Of a stretch of DNA of 64,000 bases, positions 1 to 8,833 are shown piece after piece. Position numbers and translations under genes: made by a program. The DNA is from Bacteroides fragilis (GTDB lineage: Bacteria; Bacteroidota; Bacteroidia; Bacteroidales; Bacteroidaceae). The stretch lies in contig NZ_CP018937.1 of assembly GCF_002849695.1 (NCBI RefSeq), positions 248,001-312,000 of the forward strand. Direction: 5' to 3'. Position 1 is the stretch's first letter, and the number at the start of each line of letters is the position of its first letter. The notes under the pieces were generated by a model, which saw only the letters and a list, made by a program, of their open reading frames with translations, did not search any database and was not told where the DNA came from.

Positions 1-118
1 TTATCTGCTGAATAAATAGGATTGATCATATTCTGGAGTATTTGAGGATTAACTATGTGCAAAGATAATGGATTTATAAAGCAATATAAGTTATCAAAAT
101 AATAATTGTATTATGAAT

Positions 119-163
119 GGATAAAATAATACTGGATGGTTTGATGGAATCCCGATAATTTTG
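119..163 (+). promoter_or_regulatory. PUL box and -7 promoter element before the first GH3 gene
   Basis: The box GGATAAAATAATACTGG (119-135) lies 37 nt upstream of TAATTTTG (156-163), which fits the Bacteroides -7 consensus TAnnTTTG. No TTTG -33 element sits at the usual distance, so the box probably binds an activator that replaces it. The same box and the same 37-nt offset recur at 2491, 2669, 14994 and 22617. The start codon is 43 nt beyond the -7 element. The rest of 1-206 is AT-rich and shows no gene. Confidence 0.7.
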
Positions 164-206
164 CATTATTGAAAAGCGTATGAACTAAAAACAGTGGAGA
201 TAGAAT

Positions 207-2375
207 ATGAAAGACATGCAAACAAAAATAGTAATGATAGGGATTCTACTTTCTGCCGGTATAATGTTGAGAGCTCAAGACAATGGAGGGTGTGAGGATT
301 GTCCGGCTTTTAATGCAGGAGGAAAAGTGGAAGTCCGCGGTGTGAAAGAGAGGATTATCGGAGATTTGTTGCAACCGATTGCCGTTCGCGTGAAAACACT
401 CATCCAACAGATGACACTGGCAGAGAAGGCATCTCAACTCGTGAGCGAAAGTGATAGCATCCCCAGGCTGAACCTTCCTGCTTATAATTATTGGAATGAA
501 TGTCTTCATGGAGTGGCTCGTGCAGGTGAAGTGACTGTTTTTCCACAGGCTATTAATCTGGCTTCTACCTGGGATACGGTATTGGTAAAGCGGGTGGCTT
601 CTGCTATTTCTACGGAGGCGCGACTGAAATATCTGGAAATAGGAAAGGGGCTCACTTACTGGTCGCCTACTATCAATATGGCTCGTGACCCGCGCTGGGG
701 AAGAAATGAAGAGACTTATGGTGAAGATCCGTATCTGACTTCACGGCTTGGAGTAGCCTTTGTGAAGGGGCTACAGGGTGATCATCCGGCTTATCTGAAA
801 ACTGTCGCAACAATCAAACACTTTGTGGCTAACAACGAAGAGAACAATCGCTTTTCCAGCTCTTCGCAAATACCGACGAAACAGTTGTATGAATATTATT
901 TTCCGGCTTACGAAGCTTGCGTGAAAGAGGCAGGCGTGCAGTCGGTAATGACGGCTTATAATGCTTTTAACGGTGTGCCTCCCAGTGGCTCCCGTTGGCT
1001 GCTCGGTGAAGTGCTGAGAAAAGAGTGGGGATTTGACGGATTTGTAGTTTCTGATTGCGGGGCCATTGGGGTGATGAATTGGCAGCATAGGGTCGTGAAT
1101 TCGTTGGAGGAAGCGGCAGCGCTGGGTGTTAACAGTGGGTGTGATTTGGAATGTGGCACTACATATAAAGAGAAATTGGTTCAGGCAGTGAAACAGGGCT
1201 TAATCTCGGAAGCTACTATTGATCAGGCTTTAACGCGGGTGCTGACCGCGAGGTTTAAGTTGGGAGAATTTGATCCGATGGAACTTGTGCCTTATAATCA
1301 TTACGATAAGAAGCTATTGGCCGGCAAGAAGTTTGCGGAACTTGCTTATGAAGCGGCTGTCAAGTCGGTTGTGCTATTGAAAAATGAAAATCTGTTGCCT
1401 TTAAGTAAGGAGAAGACTAAATCGGTAGCTGTAGTAGGCCCGTTTGCCGATCATAATTATTTAGGTGGATATAGTGGACAGCCTCCTTATTCGGTTACAC
1501 TTTTGAAAGGGGTGAAAGATTTGATGGGTAAAAGAGGAAAAGTCAACTATTTGAACGGTATAGGAGCTTCCAGGGATTCTATTGTGGCTGCGGTAAAAGG
1601 AGTGGATGTGGTGCTTGTAGCTTTGGGAAGTGATGAAAAAATGGCAAGAGAGAATCATGATATGACTTCTATTTATTTACCGGAAGAACAGGAGAAACTG
1701 CTGAAAGCTATTTATCAAGTGAACCCGAGGATCGTATTGGTTTTCCATTCGGGAAATCCGCTAACTTCTGAATGGGCGGATGTGCATATACCGGCGATTA
1801 TGCAGGCCTGGTATCCCGGGCAGGAAGCCGGTAGAGCCCTGGCCGATTTATTGTTTGGGAACGAAAATCCATCGGGTAAGTTACCTATGACTATTTATCG
1901 GGCAGAAGATCAGTTGCCGGATATCCTGGATTTTGATATGTGGAAAGGGCGTACTTATCGTTATATGAAGGAAGATCCTTTATATGGTTTCGGTCATGGG
2001 TTGAGTTATACATCATTTGGGTTCGATGGTATACAAGGAAGTGATACCTTGAAATCGGGCACAACGTTGCAATGTTCGGTTGAATTATCCAATACCGGTA
2101 AATGGACCGGAGAAGAAGTCGTCCAGGTGTATGTTTCCAGAGAAAATACTCCTGTCTATACATATCCGTTGAAAAAATTGGTAGCGTTTAAAAAGGTGAA
2201 ACTTGCTCCGGGTGAAAAGAAGAGAGTTGAATTTAATATACCTCCCCGGGAGTTGTCGGTCTGGGAAAATGGAAACTGGAGGATGCTTACCGGAAAGTAT
2301 ACGCTGTTTATAGGTTCCGGACAACCGGGACTGGCAAAGGGTATTACGAAAGGTTTTGAGGTTAAGACACAATAA
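207..2375 (+). CDS. GH3 glycoside hydrolase, beta-xylosidase/beta-glucosidase-like, exported
   Basis: This 722-residue exported exo-glycosidase removes terminal beta-linked sugars from oligosaccharides. The N-terminus is a signal peptide ending near residue 23 (LRAQ). The GH3 TIM barrel follows, with the NYWNECLHGVAR segment typical of the BXL (xylosidase/arabinofuranosidase-like) branch. The RDPRWGRNEETYGEDPYL stretch and the K204-H205 pair of the substrate pocket are present. The nucleophile is D283 in VVSDCGA. The alpha/beta sandwich and a C-terminal FnIII-like domain (about 620-722) complete the usual order. It forms its own unit ahead of susC, under the box shared with the other PUL operons. 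The branch suggests xyloside or glucoside activity, but the locus points to mannan side chains or mannosides; exact specificity cannot be read from sequence. Confidence 0.9.
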   Translation: MKDMQTKIVMIGILLSAGIMLRAQDNGGCEDCPAFNAGGKVEVRGVKERIIGDLLQPIAVRVKTLIQQMTLAEKASQLVSESDSIPRLNLPAYNYWNECLHGVARAGEVTVFPQAINLASTWDTVLVKRVASAISTEARLKYLEIGKGLTYWSPTINMARDPRWGRNEETYGEDPYLTSRLGVAFVKGLQGDHPAYLKTVATIKHFVANNEENNRFSSSSQIPTKQLYEYYFPAYEACVKEAGVQSVMTAYNAFNGVPPSGSRWLLGEVLRKEWGFDGFVVSDCGAIGVMNWQHRVVNSLEEAAALGVNSGCDLECGTTYKEKLVQAVKQGLISEATIDQALTRVLTARFKLGEFDPMELVPYNHYDKKLLAGKKFAELAYEAAVKSVVLLKNENLLPLSKEKTKSVAVVGPFADHNYLGGYSGQPPYSVTLLKGVKDLMGKRGKVNYLNGIGASRDSIVAAVKGVDVVLVALGSDEKMARENHDMTSIYLPEEQEKLLKAIYQVNPRIVLVFHSGNPLTSEWADVHIPAIMQAWYPGQEAGRALADLLFGNENPSGKLPMTIYRAEDQLPDILDFDMWKGRTYRYMKEDPLYGFGHGLSYTSFGFDGIQGSDTLKSGTTLQCSVELSNTGKWTGEEVVQVYVSRENTPVYTYPLKKLVAFKKVKLAPGEKKRVEFNIPPRELSVWENGNWRMLTGKYTLFIGSGQPGLAKGITKGFEVKTQ

Positions 2376-2490
2376 GGTTGGTTTTTACAGGTTCTGAGGT
2401 AGTAGTGTTTTTTTAAGGAAAGATTGTTTGAAGGTAATTTCTTTATGTACTTGTTCTCTGATGTAAGGGTGTGCTGATTGTATCACTATC

Positions 2491-2535
2491 GGATAAAATA
2501 ATACTGGATTGTTAATGATAACTGCACTAATTTTA
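2491..2535 (+). promoter_or_regulatory. PUL box and -7-like element, distal susC promoter
   Basis: GGATAAAATAATACTGG (2491-2507) is identical over 17 bases to the box at 119. TAATTTTA (2528-2535), a near match to TAnnTTTG, sits at the same 37-nt offset. The susC start is more than 200 nt away, so this would be an upstream start site or an accessory activator site. It lies in the 378-bp gap between GH3 and susC, which holds nothing else beyond the two further boxes. Confidence 0.6.
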
Positions 2536-2560
2536 CATTTGAGAAAGTTCTCCGATATTG

Positions 2561-2577
2561 GGATAAAACAAGTCTCG
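2561..2577 (+). promoter_or_regulatory. Third copy of the PUL box in the susC leader, without a -7 element
   Basis: GGATAAAACAAGTCTCG matches the box at 13 of 17 positions. No good -7 element lies 37 nt downstream (2598 reads TATGGTAG). It may be an auxiliary activator site between the two promoter-associated boxes. Confidence 0.4.
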
Positions 2578-2668
2578 ATTTCGTCTTTTAGATAAACTAT
2601 GGTAGAATAACGGATGCATTGAAGGCAGAAAAGAAATAAAGAGTGTTTGTCTGAATTGCATAAGTGAA

Positions 2669-2713
2669 TGATAAAATCATACTTGTTTGTTCTTCCGGTT
2701 GACTCTATTTTTG
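2669..2713 (+). promoter_or_regulatory. PUL box and -7 element, proximal susC promoter
   Basis: TGATAAAATCATACTTG (2669-2685) matches the box at 14 of 17 positions and is followed at 37 nt by TATTTTTG (2706-2713), a perfect TAnnTTTG. The flanking TTTTGCATTAT also matches the promoter at 156. The susC start lies 40 nt further on. This is the most likely main promoter of the SusC operon. Confidence 0.7.
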
Positions 2714-2753
2714 CATTATCACAAAATTAATCATTTTAAATCAGTGTAATAGT

Positions 2754-5700
2754 ATGAAGAACATGATGTTGTTTCTGATGGCGCTCTTGATGAGCAGCCA
2801 TATGATGGCTCAGCAAACCATTGTTACAGGCGTAATCACCGATGCTAACGATGGATCTCCATTGATTGGAGCCAATGTACTGGTCAAAGGTGCTGGAACC
2901 GGTTCTATTGCCAATGTGGACGGTAAATACAGTGTAAACGTTCCGAGTGGCAAGAAGGTACTGGTCTTCTCGTGTGTGGGGTATAAAGAACAGGAGATTA
3001 CTTTAAAACCCGGACAGAAAATACTCAATGTGACAATGAAGGAAGATACTGAACTGTTGGATGAGGTGGTAGTCATAGGCTATGGTACAATGAAGAAGAG
3101 TGACTTGACAGGATCGGTCACCAGTATCAAAAGCGAAGACTTGATGAAAACCAATCCGATCAGTATCAACCAGGGACTTCAGGGGCGTATTGCAGGTGTG
3201 CAGGTCAACCAGAATGATGGTGCTCCCGGAGCAGGCGTGAGTATTCAGATTCGTGGTGCGAACTCGTTTTCAACTTCTACAGAACCGCTTTACATTGTAG
3301 ATGGTATTCCTTTTACCAGTAGTGGAATGCCCGGAACAGGTAAAGATGGTATGATGCAGACGGCCAATCCGCTGTCGACGATTAATCCGTCGGATATCGA
3401 GTCTATTGAGATCCTGAAAGATGCTTCAGCTACGGCTATTTACGGATCACGCGGTGCGAACGGAGTGGTATTGATTACCACCAAGCGTGGTGCGAAGGGA
3501 AAAGACAATATCAGTTTCAGTGCTAACTTCGGAATTTCAAAGGTAGTGAAGAAACTGGATATGCTGGATGGATATACATATGCATTGTATAGGAATGAAG
3601 CAGCACGGATGTTTAACGAATACGAGAATGCAAATGAAGCTATTCCTTATCCGGGCACTTCGAAAGTGGACCCGAATACCGGTGAATCGGTTTATTCTCC
3701 GGGACCGGAAGATTATCGGAATGGTACGTATCCCAGTGTAAACTGGCAGGATGAAGTATTTGAAACAGCTTTTTCCCAGGAATACAATCTGAGCGTGAAC
3801 GGTTCGAATGATAAGGGGTATTATGCAATCTCCGGTAATATACTGGATCAGAGCGGTATCATTCATAACTCCGGATACAAACGTTATTCATTCCGTGCGA
3901 ATCTCGCTCGTAAGGTACACGACTGGATTGAAATCGGTACGAATATGAGTTTCACTAACTCATTGAACAAGCTTGCCAAAACCAATTCTGTCAGTGATGG
4001 TATTATCCGGGGGGCCTTGTTCTATCCGGCTACCGCACCCTTGGACGATGAAACGAATAATGCCCAGTTGAACTGGTTCTCATCGAATCCTTATGTATAT
4101 ACCCGTGCAGCTAAAGATGAATTGACAACGAATAGTTTCTTCTCTTCTTCATTTGTGGAAATCACACCGTATAAGGATTTGAAAGTTCGTCAGAATGTGG
4201 GTTTCTCCTATAATATAAACGAACGTGATGTGTACTATAACAGAGAGACGGTGGAAGGTAAAGATCCGACAAACGGATACGCCTCAAAAGCTGATAACTG
4301 GGCGAAGAATCTGGTACTTGAAACGATGGCGACTTACAACAAAACTTTCAATAAGAATCATTCGTTGAATGTGGTTGCTGCTTTTTCTTATGAAAGAGGG
4401 GACTATGGTAATAAAGCAATGGTAGCTACCGGATTCCCCCAGGACCTGACGGAAGACTTTGATATGAGTGCCGCTGTGAATCCGCAGAAGCCGACCAGTG
4501 GACGCGGAATGACTTCTCTGGTGTCTTTCCTGGGACGTGCCAACTATAACCTGATGAATAAGTATCTGTTTACTGCCTCTTTCCGTCGGGATGGTTCCAG
4601 TAAGTTTGCACCGGGCAACAAATGGTCTAACTTTGCTTCAGGAGCTATTGCCTGGAGAGCATCGGAAGAGCAGTTTATTAAGGACCTGAATTTGTTTAGT
4701 AACCTGAAGTTCCGTGCAAGTTACGGGCAGACTGGTAATCAGGCGATAGGCGCCTATGCTACCCGTGACTATCTGACTGTGGCCAATTATCCGATTAACG
4801 GTGCACTTTCCAGTGGATTTGCCAATCTTACCTGGAGAGGACCTGCCAATCCGGATTTGAAGTGGGAGACCACCAGCCAGTATAATGTGGGTGTGGATAT
4901 GGGATTCCTGCAGAACAGAATTAATTTGACTGTCGATCTGTATTACAAAAAGACATCTGACTTATTGCAGAATATACAGATACCACAAAGTACAGGTTTC
5001 TCGAATATGACGACTAACTTTGGAAATGTAACGAATAAGGGACTTGAAATTACCGGAAAGTTCTATGCGATCACCGGTAAGAATTTCAACTGGGATTTTG
5101 ATGCTAATATTTCCTTTAACCGTAACAAGATCAGCGGACTTCCGGGAGATCAGTTTGCCCAGGGATGGAGTAAGGCTGATAATGTATTCCTGCAGCGCAA
5201 CGGAATGCCGATCGGAACCATTTATGGATTTGTGGAAGATGGTTTTTATGATAATATTGCTGAAGTAAGAGCCGACCCGTTTTATGCAAAAGAGTCAGAA
5301 GCCGTATGTAAAGCAATGGTAGGTGAGGTGAAATATAAAGATTTGGATGGAGTAGCCGGTATTACGAATGCCGATCGCCAGGTAATTGGGGATACGAATC
5401 CGGATTTCACTTTCGGTATGACTCACAATTTTACTTATAAGAACTTTTCTTTAAGCTTTTTCCTGCAAGGATGTGTCGGAGGTGATATTTTCAATGCGAA
5501 CTTACTCGAGGTGACTATGAGTGGTATTGGTAATATTCCGCTGAATATATATGAATCTCGCTGGACACCCGAAAACCGGGAGAATGCCAAATGGCCCAAA
5601 GCTTATGCCGGCTATGGAAGAACGATGAAACTGTCTGATCGTTATGTAGAAGACGGATCTTATCTGAGAATGAAGAATATTAATCTGGGGTATAAGTTTG

Positions 5701-5891
5701 TCTCTCCGTTCAAGGGAATTGAATCGATCAATCTGTTTGCTTCTGTCAGCAATGTATTCACCATTTCGGGATATAGCTGGTATGATCCGGATGTAAACTC
5801 TTTCGGTAGTGATGCTTCTCGCCGTGGCGTGGATTTATTCTCGTATCCAAGTAGTCGCACCTTCTCATTTGGTTTACAGTGTACGTTCTGA
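2754..5891 (+). CDS. SusC-family TonB-dependent outer-membrane glycan transporter
   Basis: This 1045-residue protein imports oligosaccharides across the outer membrane, powered by TonB-ExbBD, with its SusD partner as a lid. It has a signal peptide to about residue 19 (HMMAQ), then a carboxypeptidase D-like regulatory domain (about 22-98). The TonB box starts at D103 (DEVVVIGYG). The plug contains the conserved IRGANS and YGSRGANGVVLITTK segments, and the barrel ends in an aromatic residue (LQCTF). Length and order are typical of SusC. The gene leads the operon with susD 25 bp behind. The locus (GH26, GH5, GH130) suggests beta-manno-oligosaccharides as cargo; this is inference. Confidence 0.95.
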   Translation: MKNMMLFLMALLMSSHMMAQQTIVTGVITDANDGSPLIGANVLVKGAGTGSIANVDGKYSVNVPSGKKVLVFSCVGYKEQEITLKPGQKILNVTMKEDTELLDEVVVIGYGTMKKSDLTGSVTSIKSEDLMKTNPISINQGLQGRIAGVQVNQNDGAPGAGVSIQIRGANSFSTSTEPLYIVDGIPFTSSGMPGTGKDGMMQTANPLSTINPSDIESIEILKDASATAIYGSRGANGVVLITTKRGAKGKDNISFSANFGISKVVKKLDMLDGYTYALYRNEAARMFNEYENANEAIPYPGTSKVDPNTGESVYSPGPEDYRNGTYPSVNWQDEVFETAFSQEYNLSVNGSNDKGYYAISGNILDQSGIIHNSGYKRYSFRANLARKVHDWIEIGTNMSFTNSLNKLAKTNSVSDGIIRGALFYPATAPLDDETNNAQLNWFSSNPYVYTRAAKDELTTNSFFSSSFVEITPYKDLKVRQNVGFSYNINERDVYYNRETVEGKDPTNGYASKADNWAKNLVLETMATYNKTFNKNHSLNVVAAFSYERGDYGNKAMVATGFPQDLTEDFDMSAAVNPQKPTSGRGMTSLVSFLGRANYNLMNKYLFTASFRRDGSSKFAPGNKWSNFASGAIAWRASEEQFIKDLNLFSNLKFRASYGQTGNQAIGAYATRDYLTVANYPINGALSSGFANLTWRGPANPDLKWETTSQYNVGVDMGFLQNRINLTVDLYYKKTSDLLQNIQIPQSTGFSNMTTNFGNVTNKGLEITGKFYAITGKNFNWDFDANISFNRNKISGLPGDQFAQGWSKADNVFLQRNGMPIGTIYGFVEDGFYDNIAEVRADPFYAKESEAVCKAMVGEVKYKDLDGVAGITNADRQVIGDTNPDFTFGMTHNFTYKNFSLSFFLQGCVGGDIFNANLLEVTMSGIGNIPLNIYESRWTPENRENAKWPKAYAGYGRTMKLSDRYVEDGSYLRMKNINLGYKFVSPFKGIESINLFASVSNVFTISGYSWYDPDVNSFGSDASRRGVDLFSYPSSRTFSFGLQCTF

Positions 5892-5916
5892 TGTTTAACT
5901 CAAATCAAGAAAAGTC

Positions 5917-7584
5917 ATGAAAAAAATAATATTCAAATCGTTTTTATTGCTATGGACAGTCCTGTTGGCATGTTCATGCAATGATTTGCTGGAAGAAAAG
6001 GCCTATGATTTTGTGTCACCCGAACAGTTGGGAGACAGTGAGAGTGCGGCTTCCCAGCTTGTGACAGGTACTTATAATACAGTGATTACCAGCTTTATTG
6101 CTCCGGGTTCTTATCTTTATCTGACCAATATGGATTGTGACTATGCGTCGGGTGCATCATGGGCATTTGGTAATGTCGGAGCAGGTAATCCACAAGGATT
6201 CTGGGGAATAGATCATATGTGGCAGGGCAGCTATACGTTGATTCACCGGGCAAATCTGGGTATATCCAAGATCTCGGCTATGAATAACCTGACTCCGGAG
6301 AGTAAACAGGACGCTTTGGCACAACTCTGCTTCCTTAAAGCATGGGCTTATTTTAACCTGGTGAGAAATTACGGTCCTGTGCCTATTTTCCGGAAATCAA
6401 TATCGGAAGGGGAAGCTATGAGCCAGCCTCGTGCCTCGGTATCGGACGTATACACACATATCATTGAATTGCTGGAACAAGCTGAAGGGATGTATTCGAA
6501 AGATGATTCCGGGTTTGTAGCGGGACGTGCCTCGAGCGGAGCTGCCAAAGCGTTATTGGCGAAAGTATATGTTACTATGGCTTCCGGGGCGATGTCCGGT
6601 GTGCCTATCGTGGTTAAGGGAGGAGATCCGAATATATTTGAACCACAACCTATCACGCACATTGCAAAGACTGTTGCAGGTTATGAGTCTTTTGATCCGG
6701 CCAAGTATTATGCGTTGGCACGTGACAAAGCTTGGGAGGTGATAAACGAATATACCCTGTTTGATAATTATATGGACGTATGGGCCATAGGAAACCGTAA
6801 TAAGGGAGAACACATTTGGATGGCACAGGCCATCAGCGGTGATAAGGACTTTGGAAACACGATCTGCCAGGATTATGTGGGCATTTTCAAAGAAGACGGT
6901 ACGATGGAAGGTAACTGGTATGGTATGCGCGATCACTGGTATCTGCTTTTCGAAGAACAGGATACGCGTATTGTCGATGGAGTTATTCACCGATATGCGT
7001 CGGATGGAATATCCAATGGTAAGGTTATCTATAACTATTATCCCCGTTGGTATGCAGATAAAGTGGAGAATAAGGAGGTATATGACAGTCAGGGCAATGC
7101 TTTTGATGGTACGGAAGTCTATCATGAAGGTCAGGGGTGGACATTGGCGAAGTTGACGAAATTTACTTTTGTTACAGACCGGAAACAAAAAAACAGTGAT
7201 TTTCACTTTCCGTTACTCCGTTTGCCGGATATAATGTTGATTTATGCTGAGGCTGTCAATGAATTGAATGGCGGACCGGACGCTGAGGCCTATAATCAGG
7301 TGAACCGTATTCGTACGCGTGCCCATGCCACTCCGTTCTCCGGAATGAATCAGGATGAATTCCGTTCGGCTGTATTGGAAGAGCGTGCCCGTGAATTGGC
7401 CTATGAAGCTGACCGCCGTTATGATCTTTTCCGTTGGGGTATCTATCTGGATGTGATGAATGCCATCGATATGGATGAGCATAATGTGACTAAACGTCGT
7501 TTGGAGCGTAATCTTCTATATCCGATACCTACCAGTGAGGTGAACTCTAATGATAAGATTGATTCTAACAATCCGGGATGGTAA
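5917..7584 (+). CDS. SusD-family surface glycan-binding lipoprotein
   Basis: This 555-residue lipoprotein is the substrate-capturing partner of the upstream SusC. The signal ends in LLACSC, so the lipidated cysteine is C19 or C21. The RagB/SusD fold is shown by the N-terminal helical part (LCFLKAWAYFNLVRNYGPVPIF, TPR-like helices). The C-terminal SusD signature is also present: LPDIMLIYAEAVNELNG, the VNRIRTRA helix, the EERARELAYEADRRYDLFRWG segment and YPIPTSEVNSN near the end. It follows susC by 25 bp. It probably recognises the backbone of the target glycan at the cell surface. Confidence 0.95.
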   Translation: MKKIIFKSFLLLWTVLLACSCNDLLEEKAYDFVSPEQLGDSESAASQLVTGTYNTVITSFIAPGSYLYLTNMDCDYASGASWAFGNVGAGNPQGFWGIDHMWQGSYTLIHRANLGISKISAMNNLTPESKQDALAQLCFLKAWAYFNLVRNYGPVPIFRKSISEGEAMSQPRASVSDVYTHIIELLEQAEGMYSKDDSGFVAGRASSGAAKALLAKVYVTMASGAMSGVPIVVKGGDPNIFEPQPITHIAKTVAGYESFDPAKYYALARDKAWEVINEYTLFDNYMDVWAIGNRNKGEHIWMAQAISGDKDFGNTICQDYVGIFKEDGTMEGNWYGMRDHWYLLFEEQDTRIVDGVIHRYASDGISNGKVIYNYYPRWYADKVENKEVYDSQGNAFDGTEVYHEGQGWTLAKLTKFTFVTDRKQKNSDFHFPLLRLPDIMLIYAEAVNELNGGPDAEAYNQVNRIRTRAHATPFSGMNQDEFRSAVLEERARELAYEADRRYDLFRWGIYLDVMNAIDMDEHNVTKRRLERNLLYPIPTSEVNSNDKIDSNNPGW

Positions 7585-7619
7585 TGAATACATTCGTAAC
7601 ATTTAAAATTGAAGATACA

Positions 7620-8726
7620 ATGAAAACATTTAGATATATTTTATTCGTATGGGTGATTCTGGGCTGTGGTCTGTTTGCATCGTGTAAAGATGATGAAGTG
7701 GAATATGCCCCTCTCGCTGTCACCCGGGTATCTACGGTACTCGATCGCGAACAGGGGATCGATCAGGCTAATCTTGCACAATATATCATTGTGCAAGGTA
7801 CAGGATTGAATGCTGTTAATTCGATTCTGGTAAATGATGTACAGGTTGATTTGAGAGATGCGTATATCACTTCCGGAGAAATAACTTTTCCGATCCCCAG
7901 GGTAATTCCGGGAGAGGTAAATAATCTGATAACTTTAGGAAACGGAAATTCTACCGTAACTACTCCGATATCGGTGTTTATTCCTGAATTGGAGGTGAAC
8001 GGTATGTTCAATGAATTTACGCCGGCAGGTGATACGATGCAGGTGGTTGGCGATTATTTTGATCTTTATGAGATAACGACCGAATCGGGGCAGCTGTTCT
8101 TTGGTGGAAAAGAAGCGGAGATAACAAAAGCAACCGGTAACAGTCTGAGTTTTGTGTTGCCGGAGGATGCCGTAATAGGTTCAAAAATTAAATTAGTCAG
8201 CCCAGTTTGTGGAGAAGTCATGGTTCCCGGTAAATATATGGAAAAGGGCAATATGCTGTGTGACTTTGACCCGTTCACCGGTTGGGGAGGTGGTAAATAT
8301 GTGATAAATGGTCCCGTTCCTGCTCCGTACAGCGGACAATTCTCCCGTTTCAAGATTAATAAGGGAGATGCGAATGATTGGGACTGGAACGAGGTGACTA
8401 CTATTGCACAGTGTGCTGTCGAATACTTTCCCGAGGTTATTGCCGATCAGGATAAATATTTGCTGAAGTTTGAAGTAAATACAATCAAGCCATTGACCAA
8501 AAGACAGATCCGATTTTACTTCTCGCAGATTAATTACGATTGGGAACCTTTTGCATCGGGACTCGCCTTGAATACGAACGGAGAGTGGAAAACGGTTTCT
8601 ATTGACCTGGGAGAAATGTGGAAAGGGGACATTCCTAATGATGGAGTTTTACAGATTATGGGTAATAGTTGGGCGGAAGATACGGATATCTGCTTTGATA
8701 ATTTCCGTATTGTTCCCAAAGATTAA
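7620..8726 (+). CDS. Surface glycan-binding lipoprotein with IPT/TIG-like domains
   Basis: This 368-residue lipoprotein occupies the SusE/SGBP position after SusD. The start chosen is the ATG at 7620, because it directly precedes a good signal (MKTFRYILF...LFASC, lipidated cysteine near 23). The upstream ATG at 7578 would overlap susD and add an unlikely hydrophilic tail. After a short linker come two beta-sandwich domains with IPT/TIG character (about 35-115 and 120-205, for example IIVQGTGLNAVNSILVN). A C-terminal beta-sandwich follows (about 210-368; EWKTVSIDLGEMW, CFDNFRIV). That layout matches surface glycan-binding proteins that hold the polymer for the outer-membrane endo-enzyme. Specificity is not readable. 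Confidence 0.8.
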   Translation: MKTFRYILFVWVILGCGLFASCKDDEVEYAPLAVTRVSTVLDREQGIDQANLAQYIIVQGTGLNAVNSILVNDVQVDLRDAYITSGEITFPIPRVIPGEVNNLITLGNGNSTVTTPISVFIPELEVNGMFNEFTPAGDTMQVVGDYFDLYEITTESGQLFFGGKEAEITKATGNSLSFVLPEDAVIGSKIKLVSPVCGEVMVPGKYMEKGNMLCDFDPFTGWGGGKYVINGPVPAPYSGQFSRFKINKGDANDWDWNEVTTIAQCAVEYFPEVIADQDKYLLKFEVNTIKPLTKRQIRFYFSQINYDWEPFASGLALNTNGEWKTVSIDLGEMWKGDIPNDGVLQIMGNSWAEDTDICFDNFRIVPKD

Positions 8727-8780
8727 GGTGTGTTTAGTGAAAGGTAGTTTATTGACTGCCTGATGTAGGGTAGAGTTGGT

Positions 8781-8818
8781 AAAAGAGGGGCAGTTTTCTT
8801 ATAACTATCCCTCTTTTT
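8781..8818 (+). terminator. Hairpin with T-tract between the glycan-binding protein and the first unknown hydrolase
   Basis: AAAAGAGGG (8781-8789) can pair with CCCTCTTTT (8809-8817), leaving a 19-nt loop and ending in a T-run. It looks like a rho-independent terminator but ends only 16 nt before the next start codon, and no promoter is visible in between. It may lower read-through from susCD into the downstream enzyme genes. Confidence 0.6.
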
Positions 8819-8833
8819 AACTCACTCCGCAAT

